Part shown: piece by piece, positions 1 to 5,862 of the stretch | How positions within the stretch are numbered: position 1 is the stretch's first letter | Layout of the letters: each line of letters opens with the position of its first letter | Assembly: GCA_003650505.1 (NCBI GenBank) | Contig: QMQL01000016.1 | Coordinates: forward strand, 1 to 10,735 | Direction of reading: 5' to 3' | DNA from: Candidatus Acetothermia bacterium | Lineage (GTDB): Bacteria; Bipolaricaulota; Bipolaricaulia; UBA7950; UBA9294 | DNA: 10,735 nt | The notes under the pieces: model-generated | Told to the model about the DNA's origin: nothing | What the model saw: the letters and a program-made list of their open reading frames with translations, nothing else | The model's database searches: none | Position numbers and translations under genes: made by a program

Positions 1-177
1 CTCGACCCGTGCCTTGGGGAGCTGGTCGGGTTCGATCAGATTCAGTACGCGGTCTCCCTCTGGCTGTCGGGAGAAGCGGTTCCGCACACCGATAATAAAT
101 CGATCGATCTTGCGACGATTCAGGATCTGATCGCCTATTGGTTGACCGGAAGCTCGGTTCACGATCCGCTCCCTTAG
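1..177 (+). CDS. C-terminal fragment of a probable secreted protein with a repeated W-L-x-G helix motif
   Basis: The window opens inside this gene. Frame 1 is open from base 1 to a TAG at 175-177, giving 58 residues. Two similar segments are visible: IQYAVSLWLSGEAV (residues 14-27) and IQDLIAYWLTGSSV (40-53). They are spaced exactly 26 residues apart and joined by a short polar linker containing TDNKSID. This layout, paired amphipathic helices with a small Asp/Asn-rich loop at the very end of a protein, resembles dockerin-like or sorting modules that close large secreted proteins, though the canonical dockerin calcium loop is not clear. The next gene, 42 bases downstream in the same direction, encodes an exported PKD protein, which fits a surface role. 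The catalytic or main domain lies outside the window, so no function can be assigned. Confidence 0.7.
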   Translation, partial: LDPCLGELVGFDQIQYAVSLWLSGEAVPHTDNKSIDLATIQDLIAYWLTGSSVHDPLP

Positions 178-189
178 GGGGCGGATCGT
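161..189 (+). other. Perfect-arm hairpin enclosing the stop codon of the first gene
   Basis: ACGATCCGC (161-169) is the exact reverse complement of 181-189. A G-T wobble (170/180) and CCC/GGG pairs extend the stem, so the TAG stop at 175-177 sits in or beside the loop. No T-run follows, so this is not a standard intrinsic terminator. It could slow ribosomes, protect the 3' end of the upstream message, or modulate expression of the PKD gene starting at 220. The structure is seen directly; the role is inferred. Confidence 0.45.
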
Positions 190-219
190 CCGGCTTCTCA
201 AGGTGAGAAAGGAGGGGGA

Positions 220-921
220 ATGAGAAAGAGGCTGCTCTCAGTCGGCTTCCCGATTATGTTGTTGATTGCGTTTTCCTTTGCGTCGTTTGCGTGGGAGGCC
301 GACTTCGGGGTTTCGACCTACAACCCCGCCGTTGCGGAGGCGGTGACGTTCGCGGTCTGCGAGCCGTGCCTCGACGGCGGGAGCTTCAGCTACGGCTGGG
401 ACTTCGATGGAGACGGGACGGACGATGAGCAGACCGATCAAGGGTTGATCGATCATTCGTTCCCCGAGGCCGGATTCTACCGGGTCACCCTCACCCTGAC
501 CGACGGGGCGGGGAGGACGAAAACCCATACGGAAGGGATATACGTCGGGAGCATTCCGGCGTTCGCCAGGCGGGATGTTGTGGTAGATAGCGACGGGAGC
601 CTGTTCGTGCTCATCACCGTTTCGATCTCGGAGGGGTCGCGGGCACTCGGGTTCCAGGAGTCGATCCCGCACGGATTCAGCCTGGAGATCCTCGATTCAG
701 GCGGCGCGATCACCAACATCAACGCCCAGGTTCGTGAGCTCGAAGTCCTGTGGGGGAGCGAGTTCGAAACGGGAGGGGAGCTCACCTTTTCCTACCGGCT
801 TCATCCGAGCTCACCCGGCATGAGCGGGCCGGAATTCTCCGGTATGTTCAGCGGTTACATTGACACGGAGGAGGGTCAGCAGCGGTTCAAGGCCGAGATA
901 TGCGGCGAGCTCTCCCTCTAG
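220..921 (+). CDS. Exported PKD-domain protein with a second Ig-like region
   Basis: A 233-residue protein that starts at an ATG preceded by a strong AGGAGG site about 5-6 bases upstream. Residues 1-24 form a signal peptide: a basic MRKR start, a hydrophobic core, then ASFA and a likely cleavage before W25. Residues about 30-110 are a PKD domain, an Ig-like beta-sandwich used in surface proteins; the WDFDGDGTDD signature is at 60-69, followed by HSFPEAGFYRVTLTLTD. Residues about 117-233 look like a second beta-sandwich. Its SIPHGFSLEI segment and later LTFSYRL strand are like the repeat units I recall after PKD domains in archaeal and OP1-type surface proteins. There is no membrane anchor, LPXTG motif or lipobox, so it is probably secreted or periplasmic. 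C47 and C50 could form a local disulfide; C228 is the only other cysteine. Substrate or partner is unknown. It is likely cotranscribed with the gene ending at 177. Confidence 0.85.
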   Translation: MRKRLLSVGFPIMLLIAFSFASFAWEADFGVSTYNPAVAEAVTFAVCEPCLDGGSFSYGWDFDGDGTDDEQTDQGLIDHSFPEAGFYRVTLTLTDGAGRTKTHTEGIYVGSIPAFARRDVVVDSDGSLFVLITVSISEGSRALGFQESIPHGFSLEILDSGGAITNINAQVRELEVLWGSEFETGGELTFSYRLHPSSPGMSGPEFSGMFSGYIDTEEGQQRFKAEICGELSL

Positions 922-956
922 CGTAACGGCTCGAAAGGGCGGTCTGGGGAGTGACG

Positions 957-980
957 GCGGGCGGGTTATCCGCCCGCTTT
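957..980 (+). terminator. GC-rich intrinsic terminator after the PKD gene
   Basis: GCGGGCGG (957-964) pairs perfectly with CCGCCCGC (970-977) across a five-base GTTAT loop, and TTTCCGTT follows. The T-tract is short, so efficiency is uncertain. It lies in the convergent gap 922-1111 and may also stop minus-strand transcripts coming from aspS, although no T-run follows in that direction. I see no gene in the rest of that gap. Confidence 0.6.
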
Positions 981-1111
981 CCGTTCGCTCCGGAGGAGGC
1001 GGAAGGCGACGAACAGCCGCGTCGGTCATCCGCTCGTACTTGCTATGATCGGCTCCTCGCCTCCACATCAGGATGAGGATCCCCTTATCGCGAGTAACCT
1101 CCTTCTCCCTC

Positions 1112-2848
1112 TCATCGTCGTTCATTCAGCCTCAACCCGAGCTCGCCGAGCTGTGCGTCGGACACCGGCATCGGCGCGTCGGTCAGCGGGCAGGAGCCGG
1201 TCGTCGTCTTGGGGAACGCGATCACGTCGCGGAGGGAGCGTTCGTTCGCCATCATCATCACCAGCCGGTCCATCCCGAGGGCGAATCCGCCGTGGGGAGG
1301 GGCCCCGTACTCGAGGGCGCGGAGGAAGAAGCCGAACCGCTCCTGTGCCTCCTCCTCCCCGATCCGGAGGAGGCGGAAGATCCGCTCCTGCAGATCCCTG
1401 GAGTGGATCCTGATGCTCCCGCTCCCGAGCTCCGTCCCGTTCAGCACGAGGTCGTAGGCATTCGACAGGGCGGAGAGAGGCCGCTCCTCCAGGGTGGGGA
1501 TGTCCTCCGGCCGCGGGGAGGTGAACGGGTGATGCGCGCTCGTCAGGTTCCCATCCTCGTCGAGCTCGAACAGGGGGAAATCGGTGACCCAGAGGAAGCC
1601 AAAGCCGTCGTCAATCGGCTTCTTTTCCCTTCCTATGGCGAGCCTGAGCTCGCCGAGCGGCCGCTCGATCCCTTGACCGGCGAGGAGCAGGATAAGATCC
1701 CCGGCCCGGGCGGAGAACGCCTCCCTGATCGAGGCGAGCTCCCCCTCGCTCAGGAACTTGGCGATCGGCGATGAGACCTCTTCCTCCACCTTCAGCCAGA
1801 TCATCCCCTTCGCTCCGGCGGAGACGGCGATCTCCTGTAGGCGGTCGATCTTCGAGCGGGGATACGAGGAGCAGCCTGCCGCGAGGATCCCGGCTACCTT
1901 CCCGCCATTTCCGATCGCCTCCCGGAAGACGCGAAATTCGGAGTTCGCTACGACCTCTGAGATATCACAAATTTCCATTCCGAAGCGGAGATCCGGCTTG
2001 TCGGTACCGTAGCGGGAGATCGCCTCGGTGTAGGTCACCCTCGGGAACGGCCGGTCGAGTTCGACCCCGAGCGTCTCGCGGAATACGTGTGCCATCGCCC
2101 CCTCGAGGATCACGAGGACGTCCTCTTTATCGTTCGGGAAGGAGATCTCGAGGTCGAGCTGGGTGAACTCCGGTTGGCGGTCGGAGCGGAGGTCCTCGTC
2201 GCGGAAGCACTTGACGATCTGAAAATAGCGGTCGATCCCCCCGATCATGAACAGCTGCTTGAACAGCTGCGGCGACTGGGGGAGGGCATAGAACGATCCC
2301 GGTGTGAGCCTGCTCGGTACGAGGAAGTCGCGCGCCCCCTCCGGAGTGGATTTGGTGAGGAACGGGGTCTCGATCTCGAGGAACCCGTTGTCGGAGAAGA
2401 AATCGCGCGTGCTCTTGAATACGCGGTGGCGAAGCTCGAGGCTCCGCTGGAGCCGCTCGCGCCTGAGGTCGACGTAGCGGAACCTGAGCCTCGTCTCCTC
2501 GGTCGCGTCCGACCCGTCCCCCTCGACCAGGAACGGCGGGGTCTTGGAGCGGTTGAGAACGGTCAGGGCGTTTACGTGGACTTCGATCGCGCCGGTCTTC
2601 ATCCCCGGATTGACGTTCCCCTCGCTCCTCCTTGCGACCGTTCCGGTCACTGCTATGACATCCTCCCGATTCAGGGTGTGGACCTCCCTTTCCCCTTTGG
2701 AGAAGACGAGCTGGGCGATCCCGGTCCGATCACGGAGGTCGACGAACGTCAGCGTCCCGAAGTCGCGGCGACGGTTGACCCATCCGGCCAGCTTCACCTC
2801 CCGGCCGACGTCGGCCGGGCTCAACTCACCACAGTAGTCTGTGCGCAT
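1112..2848 (-). CDS. aspS: Aspartyl-tRNA synthetase, bacterial type
   Basis: A 578-residue cytoplasmic class II synthetase that charges tRNA-Asp, close to the usual length of about 590. The start MRTDYCGEL matches the family start and has an AGGAAGG site about 9 bases upstream; the frame stays open further upstream but that part is unlike the family. The N-terminal OB-fold anticodon-binding domain (about 1-105) contains WVNRRRDFG. Motif 2 is FRDEDLRSDRQPEFTQLDLE (215-234). The bacterial GAD insertion domain lies at about 285-395, and motif 3 is GFALGMDRLVMMM (521-533). The position that is Leu in E. coli (Leu30) and His in the non-discriminating Pseudomonas enzyme (His31) is Phe30 here. The loop position that is Lys in the E. 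coli enzyme and Gly83 in Pseudomonas is Gly77. The enzyme may therefore also charge tRNA-Asn for GatCAB. The gene is last in a minus-strand cluster and appears to have its own promoter. Confidence 0.97.
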   Translation of the reverse strand: MRTDYCGELSPADVGREVKLAGWVNRRRDFGTLTFVDLRDRTGIAQLVFSKGEREVHTLNREDVIAVTGTVARRSEGNVNPGMKTGAIEVHVNALTVLNRSKTPPFLVEGDGSDATEETRLRFRYVDLRRERLQRSLELRHRVFKSTRDFFSDNGFLEIETPFLTKSTPEGARDFLVPSRLTPGSFYALPQSPQLFKQLFMIGGIDRYFQIVKCFRDEDLRSDRQPEFTQLDLEISFPNDKEDVLVILEGAMAHVFRETLGVELDRPFPRVTYTEAISRYGTDKPDLRFGMEICDISEVVANSEFRVFREAIGNGGKVAGILAAGCSSYPRSKIDRLQEIAVSAGAKGMIWLKVEEEVSSPIAKFLSEGELASIREAFSARAGDLILLLAGQGIERPLGELRLAIGREKKPIDDGFGFLWVTDFPLFELDEDGNLTSAHHPFTSPRPEDIPTLEERPLSALSNAYDLVLNGTELGSGSIRIHSRDLQERIFRLLRIGEEEAQERFGFFLRALEYGAPPHGGFALGMDRLVMMMANERSLRDVIAFPKTTTGSCPLTDAPMPVSDAQLGELGLRLNERR

Positions 2849-2884
2849 GATATCCGCCTTCCTGGTTATCCGGGATCTTACCGA

Positions 2885-2912
2885 ATTATAGGACGTCGCT
2901 TCCCGCTTGCAA
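2885..2912 (-). promoter_or_regulatory. Promoter of aspS with consensus -10
   Basis: On the minus strand TTGCAA (2907-2912) and a perfect TATAAT (2885-2890) are separated by 16 bases. A start near 2878 would give a leader of about 30 bases holding the AGGAAGG ribosome site. It sits in the 73-base gap after the YhaM-type gene, so aspS can be transcribed independently of the genes upstream. Confidence 0.7.
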
Positions 2913-2921
2913 TCGCTCGGG

Positions 2922-3950
2922 CTACGCGTCGGTGAGCCTTCCCTTGAAGAACTTCCGGCCGAGGAGCCTGTGCCAGTCGGTGAAGTCACCCGTCTCCGAG
3001 TCCCGTTCGATGTGGAGCCGAATCATGTTCAGCTTCGCCGACAGGTTGTCGAAGTGGTAGACGCAGATCGCCTCAGGCGTCTTCGGGAGGATGGCCGAAC
3101 CGAACTCGAGCTCCCCGTGATGGGAGACGATGATGTGCTCGAGGAGCTCGGGGAGCTTCTCGTCCGGCCAATCGACCTTTCGCGCGGCCTCGCGGACCAT
3201 GTCGCGGCCGAGGAGGAGATGACCGATAAGCTGGCCGGAGAAGGTGTGGTGCGGGGCGATCGGGTTGTCGAACTCCCTTATCTTCCCGATGTCGTGGAGG
3301 ATCGCCCCGGCGACGGCGAGACCGAGGTCGATCTCGGGGAAGTCCTCGGCGAACCGCTTGACCCCGCGGGCGACCTCGAGGGTGTGTTCGAGGAGGCCTC
3401 CGACGTAGGCATGGTGGTACTCGATCGCAGCCGGGTACTCCTTGAACGCCCCCTCGTTCTCTTCGAGGATCGATCCGGTCAGCCTGCGGAGCGGCTCCGG
3501 CTCGATCGATGCGACGAGGCCCTGAACCGCTTTCCACATCTCATCGATGTCGTGGCTGCTCGCCGGGACGAGGAGGGCGGGATCGAACCCGGGGAGCTTT
3601 CCGGAGTCGCGCTCGTAGGCCTCCAGCCGGCGGATCGATTCGACGATCAGCTGGAGGGAGTTCCGATACGTCTCTGCTCGCCCCTGGACGAAGACGAACT
3701 CCCCCTCCTCGAACTCGGAGGCGTACCGCTCGGTCGCCTCCGACCACGCCCGCGCCGGGAGGGTACCCGTCCGGTCGGCGAGGAGGATCTCAAGATATGG
3801 ATCCCCGGTCCGCGTCGAGCGTTTTGTCTTCTGCTTGACGAGGAAGCACTGGGCGATCCTCAATCCCTCGCGGATGTCAGAGATCGGTATATGCCGGAGT
3901 GGATAAGGGACGTCCCCCCGAACCCGCTCGGAGAAACGCTCTTGCGCCAT
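2922..3950 (-). CDS. YhaM-type 3'-5' exoribonuclease (OB-fold plus HD domain)
   Basis: A 342-residue cytoplasmic protein. Residues about 20-110 form an OB-fold nucleic-acid-binding domain (SDIREGLRIAQCFLVKQ start, then a five-strand pattern ending LIVESIRRLE). Residues about 175-310 form an HD phosphohydrolase domain: HHAYVGGLLEHT (179-190), the metal-binding pair H219-D220 in LHDIGK, SHHG (276-279) and a C-terminal DNLSAK (301-306). This architecture defines the YhaM/CBF1 family, which degrades RNA and single-stranded DNA from the 3' end with divalent metal. The family usually has DNLDAK; Ser replaces the second Asp here. I chose the ATG at 3950, with AAGGA upstream, over an in-frame TTG at 3977 that would add nine residues. 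The gene follows the beta-helix gene by 45 bases and precedes aspS by 73. Confidence 0.88.
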   Translation of the reverse strand: MAQERFSERVRGDVPYPLRHIPISDIREGLRIAQCFLVKQKTKRSTRTGDPYLEILLADRTGTLPARAWSEATERYASEFEEGEFVFVQGRAETYRNSLQLIVESIRRLEAYERDSGKLPGFDPALLVPASSHDIDEMWKAVQGLVASIEPEPLRRLTGSILEENEGAFKEYPAAIEYHHAYVGGLLEHTLEVARGVKRFAEDFPEIDLGLAVAGAILHDIGKIREFDNPIAPHHTFSGQLIGHLLLGRDMVREAARKVDWPDEKLPELLEHIIVSHHGELEFGSAILPKTPEAICVYHFDNLSAKLNMIRLHIERDSETGDFTDWHRLLGRKFFKGRLTDA

Positions 3951-3995
3951 CCTGTCCTTTCCGGCGGCGTTCCGCAACCGCCTCGCCCCCCGCCT

Positions 3996-4814
3996 CTAGT
4001 TTTCGCAGATCGGTGCGGGAGGGGCCGGTGCGCGGGGATGCGTCATGAGCGGCCGGTTGTCGCGGTCCCCCTCGCTGGTGATCTGATAAGGCGAATCCCA
4101 GATTCCATCCCCATCGGCATCGATCGCTTCGTAATCGCTCCAATAGTTCCCGACCGACCCGTCGTCCCACATGTTCGGGCTGTCGCTGTGGGCGTTGTGG
4201 TAGTTGTCGAGGAACGCGTTGTCGACGATCCTGTTCTCCTCAGAACCGAGGTTCAGGTAGGCGCCCATATGGGATTCCGCGATCAGGTTGTCGGTGATCT
4301 CGTTTCCGTCCGATGCGTCGAGCCAGATCGCTGTGTCGTTCCGGCCGAAGGTGTTCCCGAGTATCTGGTTGTCGTGGGCGAAGTAAAGGTGGATCCCATC
4401 CACGTTCTCCTCGAACGTGCAACCGCTGATCCGGTTGAGCGAGGAGAAGCTGAGGACGACGCCGATCCAGTTCGCCTCGAACGCGCAGTCCTCGATCGTA
4501 CCGTTCTTGACGTAGCTCAGGTAGATCCCGGCCTTCGCAGCCCCGCTGATCTCGACGTTCCGGATTATGAACGCCCTCGTTGTCCCGTGGATCCTTATCC
4601 CGTAGTCATCGAGGCCGGCGTCGATCCTCCAGTTCTCGATGATGTAGGGATCTTCGGTCGTGCCCTGGCCGGAGCAGACGCCGTTCTCCGGCGTGAACTC
4701 GTAGTCGTTGGTGATGACGATCGCCCGGTGGGCCACCGGCTCCGCAGCGACGGTGACCAGACCGATCAGGGCGAGCGAAATGACGGTGCAACTGAGGATC
4801 GCACCCCTCTTCAT
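3996..4814 (-). CDS. Secreted NosD-like right-handed beta-helix protein
   Basis: A 272-residue protein starting 9 bases after an AAAGGAG site. Residues 1-24 are a signal peptide (MKRG, hydrophobic core, TVAA). Residues about 55-205 hold successive turns of the parallel beta-helix (PbH1) type, spaced 22-24 residues apart, recognisable by N-x-I and G-I-x-L pairs such as AGIYLS (95-100), DGIHLY (139-144) and TAIWLD (161-166). The motif GNYWSDYEAIDADGDGIWDS (222-241), with SPYQI and DNRPLM after it, is the hallmark tail of NosD-like and archaeal surface beta-helix proteins. A short Pro/Ala tail ends the protein. True NosD helps build the copper site of nitrous-oxide reductase, but no nos gene is nearby, so a carbohydrate-binding or surface structural role is at least as likely. 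No catalytic residues can be named. It has its own good promoter. Confidence 0.85.
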   Translation of the reverse strand: MKRGAILSCTVISLALIGLVTVAAEPVAHRAIVITNDYEFTPENGVCSGQGTTEDPYIIENWRIDAGLDDYGIRIHGTTRAFIIRNVEISGAAKAGIYLSYVKNGTIEDCAFEANWIGVVLSFSSLNRISGCTFEENVDGIHLYFAHDNQILGNTFGRNDTAIWLDASDGNEITDNLIAESHMGAYLNLGSEENRIVDNAFLDNYHNAHSDSPNMWDDGSVGNYWSDYEAIDADGDGIWDSPYQITSEGDRDNRPLMTHPRAPAPPAPICEN

Positions 4815-4853
4815 GGCTCATCACTCCTTTACCGATCAAGATGAATCCGGTCT

Positions 4854-4882
4854 ATCATAACAGCTCCAAGAGCGGTTGTGAA
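4854..4882 (-). promoter_or_regulatory. Sigma70-like promoter of the beta-helix gene
   Basis: On the minus strand TTCACA (4877-4882) and TATGAT (4854-4859) are each 5/6 matches to consensus and are separated by 17 bases. A start near 4847 gives a leader of about 33 bases carrying the AAAGGAG ribosome site. It would drive the beta-helix gene and probably the exoribonuclease gene behind it. It lies in the 109-base gap after the rhomboid gene. Confidence 0.7.
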
Positions 4883-4923
4883 GCCAACTGTGCCCGGAGA
4901 AACGGACTTTTCTCTCATCCCGG

Positions 4924-5772
4924 TCAGTATCGCCTGGGTCGAAACATGCGGAAGATCCCGAGCGGCACCCCCTTCCTCCTCAGCGGGATGACGAGGATCG
5001 CGCCGGCGATGAATCCGCCGATGTGGGCGAACCAGGCGACCCCGCCCTCTGTCCCGAGCGAGCCGGCCCCGCTTATCACCTGGAGGATGAACCAGAACCC
5101 GAGGAGGAAGACGGCCGGGACCGCTATCAGGCGGATGAAGAAGAAGATCGGGATCAAGGTGAGGACGCGGGCCTGCGGGAAGAGCATGAAGTAGCCGGCG
5201 AGGACCCCGGCGATCGCCCCGGAGGCGCCGATCACCGGGACCGTGCTCGTCGGCGCGATCGCGATCTGCGTGGCGGAAGCGGCGAGGCCGCAGGCAAGAT
5301 AAAAGAAGAGGAACCGGCCCGGCCCCATCGCATCCTCAACGTTGTCCCCGAAGATCCAGAGGTAGAGCATGTTCCCAAGGATGTGCATCAGCCCGCCGTG
5401 GAGGAAGAGGGAGGTGAAAAGGGTCAGCCAGATCGGGATCGGGATCGCCGGCGGAAGGTCGCTCCCGCTTAAGAGCTCGCCCGGGATCAGGGCGTAGCGG
5501 GAGATGAAAAGCTCATCCTGGGCTATCGGGAACCTGGTCGTAACTGTCCCGAACAGCGGTGGGGGGAGCTCGATCCGGCGGGGGGCGAAGCTCGGCGGCG
5601 GTTCGAGCCCGCTCTCCTCCCATGCCGTTTGCACCCAGCGCCAGTCACCGAGGAGGGGCGGGCGGGTTCCGATGTACCCCTGGTAGAGGAAGACGAGGAG
5701 GTTGATCGCGATCAGCGCGATCGTCACGGCCGGGAACCGACGGCTCGGAAGGATATCGCGGATCGGGATCAT
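4924..5772 (-). CDS. Rhomboid-family intramembrane serine protease
   Basis: A 282-residue inner-membrane protease that cleaves transmembrane substrates. The serine in GASG (S184) and the histidine in AWFAHIGG (H250) form the catalytic dyad. The conserved HGGLMHILGNMLYLWIFGDN (125-144), with H125, H130 and N134, is the oxyanion and fold signature. Hydrophobic segments lie near 14-32, 112-125, 130-143, 153-172, 178-198, 203-232 and 246-264, fitting a six-to-seven-helix rhomboid. Residues 33-110 form an unusually long first loop, rich in Pro, which ends in RYALIPGELL, a segment common in bacterial rhomboids. The basic tail RRKGVPLGIFRMFRPRRY should be cytoplasmic. No Shine-Dalgarno site precedes the ATG. 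A -10-like hexamer lies 6 bases upstream, suggesting a leaderless message. The substrate is unknown; the secreted protein encoded next is not an obvious target. Confidence 0.95.
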   Translation of the reverse strand: MIPIRDILPSRRFPAVTIALIAINLLVFLYQGYIGTRPPLLGDWRWVQTAWEESGLEPPPSFAPRRIELPPPLFGTVTTRFPIAQDELFISRYALIPGELLSGSDLPPAIPIPIWLTLFTSLFLHGGLMHILGNMLYLWIFGDNVEDAMGPGRFLFFYLACGLAASATQIAIAPTSTVPVIGASGAIAGVLAGYFMLFPQARVLTLIPIFFFIRLIAVPAVFLLGFWFILQVISGAGSLGTEGGVAWFAHIGGFIAGAILVIPLRRKGVPLGIFRMFRPRRY

Positions 5773-5778
5773 GCACCG

Positions 5779-5807
5779 ATGGTAGCCGGGAGGGTTCTGG
5801 CCGACAA
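5779..5807 (-). promoter_or_regulatory. Possible promoter giving a leaderless rhomboid mRNA
   Basis: On the minus strand TTGTCG (5802-5807) and TACCAT (5779-5784) are 4/6 matches separated by 17 bases. Only six bases separate the hexamer from the ATG at 5772, so transcription would start at or next to the A of the start codon. The absence of any Shine-Dalgarno site supports this, but the hexamers are weak. Confidence 0.4.
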
Positions 5808-5811
5808 ACGA

Positions 5812-5839
5812 TTGATCGAGCCCCCATAAGGGCTAAACT
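5812..5839 (+). promoter_or_regulatory. Possible promoter of the M42-amidohydrolase-moaD operon
   Basis: TTGATC (5812-5817) and TAAACT (5834-5839), 4/6 matches each, are separated by 16 bases and lie 23 bases before the start codon of the M42 gene. A GGGAGGAG ribosome site lies between. The proposed -35 elements of this and the divergent rhomboid promoter are only four bases apart. Confidence 0.4.
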
Positions 5840-5862
5840 ATCCGGGTTGAAGGGAGGAGAAG

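Noticed and set aside
1052..1057. TATGAT on the plus strand as a -10 box for an antisense RNA against the aspS 3' end
   Set aside because: No acceptable -35 element lies 16-18 bases upstream.
811..1125. A minus-strand frame beginning at the aspS stop and running into the PKD gene
   Set aside because: It overlaps the PKD coding region, has no family resemblance, and its start codon lies inside the aspS end without its own ribosome site.
2849..2989. Longer aspS start inside the exoribonuclease gene
   Set aside because: The extra residues are low-complexity and cross the promoter and ribosome site; MRTDYCGEL matches the usual AspRS start.
3951..3977. TTG at 3977 as the start of the exoribonuclease
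   Set aside because: The ATG at 3950 has a better-placed AAGGA site and the extra nine residues show no family similarity; it remains a possible alternative.
2907..4844. A 645-codon open frame on the plus strand opposite the exoribonuclease and beta-helix genes
   Set aside because: Its translation has no recognisable family and is rich in Val, Asp, Arg and Glu, as expected of an antisense frame in GC-rich DNA; the minus-strand genes have clear families and ribosome sites.
4897..4914. GAGAAA/TTTCTC hairpin after the rhomboid gene as a terminator
   Set aside because: The stem is short and AT-rich, and no T-run follows on the minus strand.
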